From: Aestuariibius violaceus
Lineage (GTDB): Bacteria > Pseudomonadota > Alphaproteobacteria > Rhodobacterales > Rhodobacteraceae
NCBI RefSeq assembly: GCF_040779325.2
Contig: NZ_JBFONT020000001.1
Span: 806,001-870,000, forward strand
Direction: 5' to 3'
DNA length: 64,000 bases
Below the pieces are notes generated by a model. It ran no database searches, was not told the origin of the DNA, and saw only the letters and a list, made by a program, of their open reading frames with translations. The translations under genes and the position numbers were made by a program. Position 1 is the stretch's first letter, and the number at the start of each line of letters is the position of its first letter. Shown piece after piece: positions 15,624-24,670 of this stretch.

Positions 15624-17399
15624 ATGCAGATGACCACGGAAGAGGCGTTCGTCAAAACCCTCCAGCGGCACGGAATCGATCAGGCCTTCGGCATCATCGG
15701 GTCGGCCTTCATGCCGATTTCCGACCTGTTTCCAAAGGCCGGGATCACCTTCTGGGACTGCGCGCACGAAGGCTCCGGCGGCATGATGGCCGACGGCTAC
15801 ACCCGCGCCACCGGAAGCATGTCGATGATGATCGCCCAGAACGGCCCGGGCATCACGAACTTCGTCACCGCCGTCAAAACCGCCTACTGGAACCACACGC
15901 CGCTGCTGCTCGTCACGCCCCAGGCGGCCAACAAGACGCTCGGCCAGGGCGGCTTCCAGGAAGTCGAACAAATGGCTCTTTTCAAGGACATGGTCGCCTA
16001 TCAGGAAGAGGTCCGCGACCCCTCCCGCATCGCCGAAGTCCTCAACCGCGTGATCCTCAAGGCCAAGCGCGCCTCCGCCCCCGCCCAGATCAACCTGCCC
16101 CGCGATTACTGGACCCAGGTGGTGGATATCGAGATCCCCGAACCGCGCGGCTTCGAACGCCCCTCCGGCGGCGAGGACGCGCTGGAAGAGGCGGCAAAGC
16201 TCCTCGGACAGGCCCGCTTCCCCGTCATCCTGAACGGCGCGGGCGTGGTGCTCGCGGGCGCCATCCCGGCGACGGTCAAGCTCGCCGAACGGCTCGATGC
16301 GCCGGTCTGCGTCGGCTACCAGCACAACGATGCGTTCCCAGGCACCCACCCCCTCTTCGCGGGGCCGCTCGGCTATAACGGATCGAAGGCCGCGATGCAG
16401 CTGATCTCCAAAGCCGACGTGGTTCTGGCCCTCGGCACGCGGCTTAATCCTTTTTCAACCTTACCGGGATATGGAATCGATTACTGGCCGAAATGGGCGC
16501 AGGTGATTCAGGTTGACCTGAACCCCGACCGCATCGGCCTGACGAAACCCGTCGCTGTGGGGATCGTCGGTGACGCGAAAAAGGTGGCCGAGGGCATCCT
16601 CAACCGCCTGCCCGACTATGCTGGCGACAGCGGCCGATCCGGCCGTAAAGTATTGATTTCAGAAACGAAATCCCGCTGGGCGCAGGAACTCTCCTCGATG
16701 GACCATGAAGAGGACGATCCCGGCACCACTTGGAACGAACGCGCCCGCGCCGCCAAGCCCGACTGGATGAGCCCCCGCATGGCCTGGCGCGCGATCCAGG
16801 CCGCCCTGCCGCGGGACGCGATCATCTCGTCCGATATCGGAAATAATTGTGCGATTGGAAACGCTTACCCCAGTTTCGACGAGGGCCGCAAATACCTCGC
16901 CCCCGGCCTCTTCGGCCCCTGCGGCTATGGCCTGCCCTCGATCGTCGGTGCCAAGATCGGTTGCCCCGACACCCCTGTCGTGGGCTTCGCGGGCGACGGC
17001 GCCTTCGGCATCGCCGTACCCGAACTCACCGCGATCGGCCGCCCCGAATGGCCCGCCATCACCATGGTCGTCTTCCGCAATTACCAATGGGGGGCCGAAA
17101 AGCGGAACTCCACCCTCTGGTTCGACGACAACTTCATCGGAACCGAGCTGGACGAGGATGTCTCCTACGCCGCCATCGCCCAGGCCTGTGGCCTGCAGGG
17201 GACCGTCGCCCGGACCATGGAAGAGCTGACCGAGGCGCTGCGTCAGGCGATCACCGACCAGATGGACCACGGAAAAACCACGCTGATAGAAGCCCTTATC
17301 AATCAGGAGCTTGGCGAACCCTTCCGTCGCGACGCCATGAAAGCCCCGGTGGAGGTGGCCGGAATCGACCCCGCCGACATGCGCCCGCAGACCGCCTGA
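15624..17399 (+). CDS. xsc: Sulfoacetaldehyde acetyltransferase
   Basis: A 591-residue ThDP-dependent enzyme, close to the usual ~590-600 for Xsc. Its N-terminal pyrimidine-binding part reads HGIDQAFGIIGSAFMPISDL and the C-terminal diphosphate site is GFAGDGAFGIAVPEL through NYQWGAEKRN. It converts sulfoacetaldehyde plus phosphate to acetyl phosphate and sulfite, the desulfonation step of taurine breakdown. GGGAGGT precedes ATG 15624. It is followed by a convergent gene 3 bases away, so no pta is co-transcribed downstream; acetyl phosphate must be handled by a Pta or kinase encoded elsewhere. Confidence 0.96.
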   Translation: MQMTTEEAFVKTLQRHGIDQAFGIIGSAFMPISDLFPKAGITFWDCAHEGSGGMMADGYTRATGSMSMMIAQNGPGITNFVTAVKTAYWNHTPLLLVTPQAANKTLGQGGFQEVEQMALFKDMVAYQEEVRDPSRIAEVLNRVILKAKRASAPAQINLPRDYWTQVVDIEIPEPRGFERPSGGEDALEEAAKLLGQARFPVILNGAGVVLAGAIPATVKLAERLDAPVCVGYQHNDAFPGTHPLFAGPLGYNGSKAAMQLISKADVVLALGTRLNPFSTLPGYGIDYWPKWAQVIQVDLNPDRIGLTKPVAVGIVGDAKKVAEGILNRLPDYAGDSGRSGRKVLISETKSRWAQELSSMDHEEDDPGTTWNERARAAKPDWMSPRMAWRAIQAALPRDAIISSDIGNNCAIGNAYPSFDEGRKYLAPGLFGPCGYGLPSIVGAKIGCPDTPVVGFAGDGAFGIAVPELTAIGRPEWPAITMVVFRNYQWGAEKRNSTLWFDDNFIGTELDEDVSYAAIAQACGLQGTVARTMEELTEALRQAITDQMDHGKTTLIEALINQELGEPFRRDAMKAPVEVAGIDPADMRPQTA

Positions 17400-17402
17400 G
17401 CC

Positions 17403-19106
17403 TCAGAACCCAGACCGGGCGATCCCGTCATCCAGCTTGCGCAGAAGATCCGTCCGCCGGATCCAGAACCGCGACGCGCCCAGCGGATCGCCCCGGAACA
17501 GCTCCCGGTTCCGCTCGATCGCATCGCGGCAATACTCCGCTTCCTCCAGCCGCGACGCGAAGGCCGCCGCGGCCACCAGATAGGCGCAATCGTTGAAATC
17601 GCTCCCCCGCGCCAGGTTCACGGCAAAGCGCATCGCGTCGTCGTAATCGCTCTCCATCAGCGCCCGGACGGCCGGGGCGGCATAATACCAGGCCGGCGGC
17701 AGCGGATCGAGCCTCAGCGCCTCTTCCGCCAGCGCGACTTCGTCCTCACAACTCGCACGCAGGCAGGAAAACAAGGCGATATCAGCCTTGTGCCGCGGAT
17801 CATTCGGGTTCAGCGACGAGGCGCGCCGAAAGCTGGCGAGCGCCGCCTCTTCCCGCCCGTTGACCCACTGAACAAGTCCCAGATGCTCGTGCGAGATGTC
17901 GCTCCCCGGCGACAGGCGCACGGCGGTCTGCGCCATCTCAAGGGCCCGCTGTCGCCGGTCATTCAGATCACCCGGCTCGTAAAGGTCGCGGGACGGGTCG
18001 GTTGACAAGGCGATCATCCAGGCCAGAGCGGACAGCGCCATGCTGTTGTCGGGGTCCACGGCGACGAGCCGCTCCAGGCAGGCCCGCGCTGCCACATGCC
18101 CCCGGTTGGCACCTTCCTGCACCCAGCTCGCATAGCGCAGAAGGCAGACATAGCTGTCGATTCCCTGTTCCGTGTTGAGGCTGATCCCATCGCCGAGATG
18201 CGCCAGAACATCCCGCCCCACCGCCCCAAGCGGCGTCCCCACCTCGGAAGAAACCGTGTGAGAGACATCGGCCAGAAGCTCTCCATACGACGCCGCGCCG
18301 ACCGCCCGGACCGTGCGGCCCCGCCAGACCGCGACATTGCTGTCCGCATGGCGCAAGGAGGTCGACACCGTCATCGCCGCCTCGTCGCTCACGATCGAGC
18401 CGCCCAGCAGGTAATCGACGGCAATCCCCCCGGTTCCATAGACAACCCCGCCCCGCGCAACGCCCAGCGCCCCGGGATCGTCGATCGTCAGCACGTCCAT
18501 CGTCCCGAACCGCCACAGGTCCGAGGCGATCTGGTACTGCATGCCGGCGCCCAGGAAATCGAGCCGTTCCGTCCCGGTCAGGTTTGAAAACGGCAACACG
18601 CCAACCACAGGCCGGTTGTCGATGACCAGCGTGGCCTGCCGTCCGGTAAAGGTCAGGACGGCGCCCGCCCCGATAATGGCGACCAGGAGGAGGCCGGCCA
18701 TCCCGCCCGCCAGCAACCGCCTCGAGCGCCGGGGAGGGGGGGTAGCCTCGCCCGCGCCGCCCGAGAACTCGGGCACATAACTGCGCTGCGGCAGCGTGAC
18801 CTGCACCGGGCTCCCGGCCCCATCGCCTTCTGCATGATCCTGCAGCGCCTTGCGCAGCCGCGTCATGGCCACCCGGACGATGGGATCGGTCGACGGGTCG
18901 AAGTCTTCATCGCGGTCGAAGATGTCGAAGGCAATCGCGTAGGGCGTCAGTTCCCGCCCGTCGATCGCGGCCTCACCGATGTAGCGTAACAGCGCTGCGC
19001 TGCGCTCTGACCGCGCGATTGCAGGGGCAGCCAGGACGTCCTCCAGCGCTGCACGCTTATCCTCCGGGGACAAAACCAACAGCCGCGACCCCCTTATTTT
19101 CAACAC
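17403..19106 (-). CDS. Membrane-anchored winged-helix-like / TolB-like / TPR protein
   Basis: A 567-residue protein of a type often labelled adenylate cyclase-like, but no cyclase domain is present. Residues ~20-115 form an N-terminal cytoplasmic domain with the recurring pattern FDRDEDFDPSTDPIVRVAMT and RLRKAL, related to winged-helix transcriptional domains. One membrane helix lies near 130-152. A TolB-like segment (GVLPFSNLTGTERLDFLG) and TPR-like helices (~330-540) would be periplasmic. GTG 19106 has AGAGG 4 bases upstream. It is divergent from a LuxR-type gene across inverted repeats. It may be a signal-sensing regulator; the ligand is unknown. Confidence 0.75.
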   Translation of the reverse strand: MLKIRGSRLLVLSPEDKRAALEDVLAAPAIARSERSAALLRYIGEAAIDGRELTPYAIAFDIFDRDEDFDPSTDPIVRVAMTRLRKALQDHAEGDGAGSPVQVTLPQRSYVPEFSGGAGEATPPPRRSRRLLAGGMAGLLLVAIIGAGAVLTFTGRQATLVIDNRPVVGVLPFSNLTGTERLDFLGAGMQYQIASDLWRFGTMDVLTIDDPGALGVARGGVVYGTGGIAVDYLLGGSIVSDEAAMTVSTSLRHADSNVAVWRGRTVRAVGAASYGELLADVSHTVSSEVGTPLGAVGRDVLAHLGDGISLNTEQGIDSYVCLLRYASWVQEGANRGHVAARACLERLVAVDPDNSMALSALAWMIALSTDPSRDLYEPGDLNDRRQRALEMAQTAVRLSPGSDISHEHLGLVQWVNGREEAALASFRRASSLNPNDPRHKADIALFSCLRASCEDEVALAEEALRLDPLPPAWYYAAPAVRALMESDYDDAMRFAVNLARGSDFNDCAYLVAAAAFASRLEEAEYCRDAIERNRELFRGDPLGASRFWIRRTDLLRKLDDGIARSGF

Positions 19107-19111
19107 GCCTC

Positions 19112-19155
19112 TACCTGACGTAGCACGTTACAGGCGTTCAGGTAACGCACGTTAC
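19112..19155. promoter_or_regulatory. Inverted-repeat cluster between divergent genes
   Basis: GTAACG-CA-CGTTAC at 19142-19155 is a perfect inverted repeat with a 2-base centre. A related half lies at 19120-19131 (GTAGCACGTTAC), so GCACGTTAC occurs twice. A wider pair, TACCTGACG at 19112 and CGTTCAGGTA at 19135-19144, brackets the first copy. The cluster begins 6 bases upstream of the minus-strand start and about 60 bases before the LuxR-type gene, as expected for an operator controlling both. Confidence 0.6.
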
Positions 19156-19214
19156 TTCGATTATGGCTACCGCTGGGTCAAGCTGCACCCATTCTCGCAA
19201 AAGGAGCCGTCCCG

Positions 19215-19535
19215 ATGCATACAGCCTTGATCTCGCCAACTGCCCGCAACGTCCATTTCCGCGCCGCGCCCCGCCGCCGTGTCACGATCTGTCAGACCCA
19301 GATGGACCAGGTCCCGCCCGCCAATGCCGACACGAAAAGCCTCGCCCCCCGGGAGATGGAGGTGCTGACCCTCATCGCCCGCGGCAAGAGCAACTCCGTC
19401 ATCGCCCAGATCCTCGGCATCTCGATCCACACGGTCGACACGGTCTGCCGCCGGTTGATGGCCAAGATGGCAACCTCCAGCCGTACGACGGCCGCCGTCC
19501 GCGCCGCCCAGAAGGGCCTCCTGCCGCAGATCTGA
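19215..19535 (+). CDS. Short LuxR-type helix-turn-helix regulator
   Basis: A 106-residue protein whose C-terminal ~65 residues are a GerE/LuxR DNA-binding domain: LAPREMEVLTLIARGKSNSV then IAQILGISIHTVDTVCRRLM. The N-terminal ~40 residues are too short for a receiver or autoinducer domain, so it is a stand-alone DNA-binding protein. GGAGCCG lies upstream of ATG 19215. It is divergent from the TPR membrane protein gene and convergent with the RND pump. It may bind the inverted repeats between the two divergent genes. Confidence 0.85.
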   Translation: MHTALISPTARNVHFRAAPRRRVTICQTQMDQVPPANADTKSLAPREMEVLTLIARGKSNSVIAQILGISIHTVDTVCRRLMAKMATSSRTTAAVRAAQKGLLPQI

Positions 19536-19544
19536 GAAGAGGCG

Positions 19545-22500
19545 TTATCGCATGCGACGACCGAGACTGGCCGTCAGCACGTAGGTGACGACCAGACTCA
19601 GGGCCAGCGCGGCCAGAAATGCGCCCGCCGCAGCGCTTGCCGTGGCCGGCAAGAAAGCGGCCAGTGGCGCCCCTGTGAAGATGACCGGGGCCAGGATCAC
19701 CCCAAAGAGGACGAGCGCGACGACCTGAGCGCCGAAGATGGCCGTTGCAGCCGGGCGGCCCGCGGCCCGACTTCCGGCCTGACCGGCCCGGCGCAGCGCG
19801 GTCAAAGCCCGCCCCACATCCTGCTGCATCGCCATGAGCGCAGGCACGACAAGAAGCACGATCAGCATCCCGAAGCCAAGCCCGTAGACCAGCGTGATCA
19901 CGGTGGGCTTCAGGAACTGTGCCTGCGATGACCGCTCAAAGAGGAGCGGCGCGAGGCCCAGAACCGTCGTCAGGGTGGTGAGCAGCACCGGGCGCAAGCG
20001 GTCCGCCGCGCCGTCGATGATGGCGGGGACCAGCCCGCGCTCCTTCGCATATTCGTCGATGGTCGTGACCAGCACGATGGAATCGTTGATGACGATGCCG
20101 GTCATGCCGATCAGGCCGACGACGGTGAACATCGACAGCGGCACGTCATGCAGCCAGTGCCCGAAGATTGTCCCGACAAGGCCGAAGGGGATGATCGCCA
20201 TGACGACGAAGGGGCGGCTCCACGAGGCGAAGATCCACGAGAGAACGAGGTAGATGCCAAGAAGGACCAGGATAAAGCCAAGGCGGGCGTCATTGAGGAA
20301 CTCGTCTTCCTGCTCTGCCAGACCGGCAAGCTGGGTTTCGACGCTGAAGAGCGTTCGGATCTCCGGCAGGATCTCTGTCTCCAACTGCTCGGAGATCACG
20401 GCAGCACGGTTGGCGTCGTCTTCGTTGATGTCACCGCTGACCGAGACGACCTGAAGGCCGTTTTCTCGGGTAATCGTGGAAAAGCCGGTGCGGCGGTCGA
20501 CCGAAACGATATCGGCAAGCGGCACATAGGCGCCATCCGGCGTGCGAAGCTGGGTCCGTTCGAGGAAATCCGCGGTCAGTTCGCTGTCGGGGATCTCGAC
20601 CCGGATCTCGGCCGAGCGGGGGCCGTCAGGGTAAGTCGCCGCCTCGATCCCTTCGAGGCGGTTGCGCAGGGTCTGGCCTAGATCGTCGATGGTAAAGCCA
20701 AGCGCCTCACCCTGCGGGGTGAGGTCGAGAATGACCTCGTCGCGGTCATAGGCAAGACTGTCTTCGAGGGCTGAGACTTCGGGGAACTGACCAAGCTGGG
20801 TCTTCAACTCTTCCGCGGCGGCTTTGAGAGTGGCGGAGTCCGCCCCATAAAGCTGGACGTCGATCGCATCGCCACCCGGTCCGCCGCGCCAGGAGCGGAA
20901 GGAGACATCTTCGACCAGCGGCAGGCGGGTGACGCGGTCCTGCAGCTCTCCGACAAAGGCGAAGGAGGAGTAGGGGCGGAGGTCGGCATCGATCAACTCG
21001 ATCGAGATGCCACCGAGGAGGTCGTCATCCTTGTTCTCGGCACCCGCCATTCCCCGGCCCGCGTTCCCACCGATCTGGGCCATGACGAAATCGAGGGGAT
21101 TGGCGCCATAACGCTCTTCGTACTCCGCCCCAAGCTCTTCGGTGGCGCGCTGCATTTCGCGCATCATGACAAGGGTATCTTCGCGGGTGGCCCCGTTGGT
21201 CATCATGAAGTTGCCGGTGACGGAGTTTTCTTCTGGCGAGTTGAAGAAGCGCCACTGGACCTGACCCGAGGCGAAGAGAGCGACTTGTGTGGAGAGGATG
21301 AAGACCGTGGCGGCGAGGACCGGGTAGCGTAGGACAATGACGGTGCGGATCAGAGGCTTGAAAAGGTTCTGGCGCACCCAGTTGAAGCCGCGCGTGACAT
21401 TGCGGGATGGGGCATCGTACCAGTCGCGGCGCAGCGCAGCGACGATCTTGGTTTTGCGGGCTCGCGGGAGGAGCAGGAATACGGCGAGAGGGATGGCGCC
21501 ACCGATGGCAGCGGTACGAAGGGTCTCTGGCGCGGTCCAGCCTGAGAAGGGGCCAGCGAGACCGGTCAGAGAGACGAGCGCCACGGCGATCACGCCAGCA
21601 ATCACGGGCAGGAGGATCAACGCCAGCAGCAGGTTCCAGGCGCTGCCCCTCTGATCACGTGTCTTGAGCGCGTGGCTCATGTGGTTCGGCAGGATCAGGA
21701 AGCACTCGATCAGGGACGCGATCAGCACGACGATCACTGTGAAGGGGATGTCGGCGATCAGGTCGCCGAAGCGCCCGCCGATGACGACGAGGCCAAAGAA
21801 GGCGATGACAGTAGTCAGCGTGGCCGAGAAGACCGGTGTGAACATGCGCTTGGCAGCGTTTTCGGCGGCGATGACGGGTTCTTCGCCCAGATTGCGGACC
21901 CGGAAATCAGCGTGTTCGCCCACGACAATGGCGTCGTCGACCACGATACCAAGCGTGATAATCAGCGCAAAAAGCGAGATCATGTTGATCGTGATCCCGG
22001 CGAGCCACATCAGCCCGATCGCGGCGAACAGCGCGACGGGAATACCTGCCGCGACCCAGAACGCTGTGCGCGCATTGAGGAAGAAAAAGAGGAGCGATAG
22101 GACAAGGGCGAGGCCGACGACGGCATTGTCCATCAGGATATCGAGGCGGCCCGAGATGTATTCGGCGCGCTCCCGGATCAGGTCGATGCTGACGCCCTCG
22201 GGAAGCGTCGTGACCATCTCCGCCGCGACCTCCTCAACCAGGCGCTGGATTTCGATGGCGTCGCCCTGTGCGGAGCGGTCAACCCGCATCGTGATTGCGG
22301 GGTTTTCCCTCACAAAATAGGCGGCGTTGCGGTCAATGCCGCGGATCGTGACAATGGCCACGTCGCCTACGGAGAGGGAGGAGCCGTCATCATTGGTGCG
22401 CAACGTGATCGCCTCGATCTCGTCGGCGGAACGTTTGGCGGTGCCCGTCCGGATGCGCTCGGCGCCAGGCACATCGCCAGCTGGGTCTGCGTCGGCCTCG

Positions 22501-23132
22501 GCCCGGATCGCTTCGGCGATTTCCGTCAGCGTCAAGTCGTGTTCAATGAGGGCGATGGAAGGGACTTCCACCAGGGTTTCCGGCGCGGCAATGCCGCGGA
22601 TCGAGGTGCGGGTGACGCCGACCGCAAAGAGCCGGGTCGTGAGCTCGTCAGCGAACCGGGCCAGCTGATCGGTGCCGACAGGGCCGGTGATGACGATATC
22701 TGTAACGCGGTCCCGCCAGGCACCGCGCCGGACGGTCGGTTCCTCTGACGCGTCGGGGAGGGTCGTGACGCCATCGACGGCTTGCGAGACGTCTTCAAAG
22801 CCTCGGGCGACGTCCCAGTTGGGCTCAAAGTCCAGGGTAATCGACGCGCTGCCTTCTCGGGCAGTCGCCTCGGAGCTTTCGACGCCTTCGACGGCGAGGA
22901 GGACGGGTTCAAGGACCTGCACGATGCCCGCATCCACATCCTCGGCCCCGGCGCCGTCCCAACTGACCGAGACAGTGACGTTGTCAATCACAACATCGGG
23001 GAAGAACTGGGCGCGCATCTGCGGAAACGCGATGAGGCCGGAGGCGACCATCAGGACGAGCAGCAGGTTGGCGAGCGTCCTGTGACGGGTAAAGTAGGAC
23101 AAGATGCCACCGGCGCGAAGGTCGCGGACCAC
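19545..23132 (-). CDS. RND efflux permease with extra membrane segments
   Basis: A 1195-residue AcrB-type inner-membrane proton antiporter (usual length about 1020-1060). The proton-relay aspartates are Asp399 and Asp400 in LGIVVDDAIVV, and helix 10 has GIVINDSIVLV. Two porter-domain pairs flank the halves. Extra hydrophobic segments follow the normal helix 6 (about 498-525 and 538-556) and again the normal helix 12 (about 1132-1154 and 1164-1187), giving perhaps 16 helices. The gene begins 3 bases after its adaptor gene. The exported compound is unknown; a TolC-type partner is not nearby. Confidence 0.9.
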   Translation of the reverse strand: MVRDLRAGGILSYFTRHRTLANLLLVLMVASGLIAFPQMRAQFFPDVVIDNVTVSVSWDGAGAEDVDAGIVQVLEPVLLAVEGVESSEATAREGSASITLDFEPNWDVARGFEDVSQAVDGVTTLPDASEEPTVRRGAWRDRVTDIVITGPVGTDQLARFADELTTRLFAVGVTRTSIRGIAAPETLVEVPSIALIEHDLTLTEIAEAIRAEADADPAGDVPGAERIRTGTAKRSADEIEAITLRTNDDGSSLSVGDVAIVTIRGIDRNAAYFVRENPAITMRVDRSAQGDAIEIQRLVEEVAAEMVTTLPEGVSIDLIRERAEYISGRLDILMDNAVVGLALVLSLLFFFLNARTAFWVAAGIPVALFAAIGLMWLAGITINMISLFALIITLGIVVDDAIVVGEHADFRVRNLGEEPVIAAENAAKRMFTPVFSATLTTVIAFFGLVVIGGRFGDLIADIPFTVIVVLIASLIECFLILPNHMSHALKTRDQRGSAWNLLLALILLPVIAGVIAVALVSLTGLAGPFSGWTAPETLRTAAIGGAIPLAVFLLLPRARKTKIVAALRRDWYDAPSRNVTRGFNWVRQNLFKPLIRTVIVLRYPVLAATVFILSTQVALFASGQVQWRFFNSPEENSVTGNFMMTNGATREDTLVMMREMQRATEELGAEYEERYGANPLDFVMAQIGGNAGRGMAGAENKDDDLLGGISIELIDADLRPYSSFAFVGELQDRVTRLPLVEDVSFRSWRGGPGGDAIDVQLYGADSATLKAAAEELKTQLGQFPEVSALEDSLAYDRDEVILDLTPQGEALGFTIDDLGQTLRNRLEGIEAATYPDGPRSAEIRVEIPDSELTADFLERTQLRTPDGAYVPLADIVSVDRRTGFSTITRENGLQVVSVSGDINEDDANRAAVISEQLETEILPEIRTLFSVETQLAGLAEQEDEFLNDARLGFILVLLGIYLVLSWIFASWSRPFVVMAIIPFGLVGTIFGHWLHDVPLSMFTVVGLIGMTGIVINDSIVLVTTIDEYAKERGLVPAIIDGAADRLRPVLLTTLTTVLGLAPLLFERSSQAQFLKPTVITLVYGLGFGMLIVLLVVPALMAMQQDVGRALTALRRAGQAGSRAAGRPAATAIFGAQVVALVLFGVILAPVIFTGAPLAAFLPATASAAAGAFLAALALSLVVTYVLTASLGRRMR

Positions 23133-23135
23133 CCC

Positions 23136-24587
23136 TTACCCCCCCATCCGGGATTCGAGGCGGGCCACCATGCTGGCCGGAACCTGATCCGCCTCGAGCT
23201 GGGTGCGAACGCGGGCCTTGGCCTCGTCAGGCATTCTCGTGTTCGCCTCGACAATAGCGATCAACTGGGCGCGACGCTCGGGGGTAAGCGTGATCATGGC
23301 AGCTTGCTCGGGGGCTGTGCCGGTGCGGAGCGGACGAACACGGATGCCATCGCCGAGAAGGGGGGAGCGTTCAGAGACCACCTCCCGTCCAGCAAGGCCA
23401 CTGGCACGGACAAGAATGTCATCGCCCTGCCGCCGCATCAGCGTGACAGGAGCAACCTCTAGCCGTTCCTCCTCGCCTAAGACGAGCACTGTGCTGTCAG
23501 CTCCAAGGGCAGAGGCGGGAAGAAGGGCCACTCGATCAAGTGGCGGCTCCTCGATCTGGACGGTCACGAAGTCGCCGGGACGAAAGCCAGGCGCGGCGCC
23601 GAGGGTGGCAAAGATCAGGCGGCCGGTCTGGCCTTCTGCCACGGCGGCACTTTCCCGCGTGATCTCTCCATTTGCGGTCAGATCGACGCCACCGACATCG
23701 AGGCGGACAGTGACGGGAAGCCGGATGAGGCGGCCCTCATCGTCAAGCAGGCGGGTATATTGCGCGGTCGACACGCGGAAGGCGACCTCAAGCAGGCTTG
23801 GATCGATAAGCTGGCCGGTCTGCTCGTTCGCGGTAAGGCGCAGGCCGGGTACGATGTCGATATCCGACAGAGTGCCGTCGAAAGCGGCAGTGAGCGTTGT
23901 GTCCCCGACGGTACGTTGGGCTTCGGAGAGGTTCACTTCCTCCCGCGCGAGCCGCGTGACCGCTTGGTCGCGTGTGGCTTGGGCCTCGGCAAGGGATTGG
24001 CGGCGGGAAAGGACGGTCTGATCGGCGCTGGCAACCGCCAGCTCGGCGCTTTCAACTGCGGCGGCGGTGCCCACGCCACGCTCTTCAAGGCCCTGCTGAC
24101 GGTCGAGCGCGCGACGCTGGAGATCGGCTTGGCGCTCGGCGGCAGCACGTTCGTCCTCGGCCAGCAAAAGGCGGGTTTCGGCATCGCGCAGGTTCGCTTC
24201 GGCATCCTGCACGTCAGCACGGACCCGGGCGAGTGCCGCTTCGGCTTCGGCCCCGTCGAGGCGGTAGATCAGTTCGCCTTGGGTGACGCGGCCGCCATCG
24301 ACGGTATTCTCACCGATCTCCACGATGGTGCCGCCAACAGGCAGGCGAAGGTCGATCGTGCGGCGGCTTTGCGCCTCGCCAAACGCGGTTAGGATTGGGG
24401 TGATCGTCTGCGGCTCGACCGTGGTGACATTGACGGCGAAGACACGCTCTTGCGCAGGTCTGCCAGGGCCGTCATCGGCCATGCGTTCCTGAACCGCATC
24501 CACGACCGTGCGCCCCGCAAGCGCGAAGAGCGCGAGGGTCAGGCCGAGGAGGAAGACGCCGACGAGGCCGCGACGAAGAAACCGCAT
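23136..24587 (-). CDS. RND efflux periplasmic adaptor subunit
   Basis: A 483-residue membrane-fusion protein. Residues 1-32 are an N-terminal membrane anchor (LVGVFLLGLTLALFALAGRTV). Then come the split lipoyl domain (TIDLRLPVGGTIVEIGENTV), an alpha-helical hairpin at about 120-215 rich in Ala, Glu and Arg, and beta-barrel and proximal domains. It bridges the RND permease to an outer-membrane channel. It is the first gene of the pump operon, separated from the permease by 3 bases. Length is at the upper end for the family because of a Leu/Arg-rich C-terminal extension. Confidence 0.9.
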   Translation of the reverse strand: MRFLRRGLVGVFLLGLTLALFALAGRTVVDAVQERMADDGPGRPAQERVFAVNVTTVEPQTITPILTAFGEAQSRRTIDLRLPVGGTIVEIGENTVDGGRVTQGELIYRLDGAEAEAALARVRADVQDAEANLRDAETRLLLAEDERAAAERQADLQRRALDRQQGLEERGVGTAAAVESAELAVASADQTVLSRRQSLAEAQATRDQAVTRLAREEVNLSEAQRTVGDTTLTAAFDGTLSDIDIVPGLRLTANEQTGQLIDPSLLEVAFRVSTAQYTRLLDDEGRLIRLPVTVRLDVGGVDLTANGEITRESAAVAEGQTGRLIFATLGAAPGFRPGDFVTVQIEEPPLDRVALLPASALGADSTVLVLGEEERLEVAPVTLMRRQGDDILVRASGLAGREVVSERSPLLGDGIRVRPLRTGTAPEQAAMITLTPERRAQLIAIVEANTRMPDEAKARVRTQLEADQVPASMVARLESRMGG

Positions 24588-24670
24588 GATACGCCCTGTT
24601 TTTATACTGCTTCTAAGGTAAGGCGTGAGGAATCATTACCAAGTCATGCAATATCATACGCGCGAAGGTG

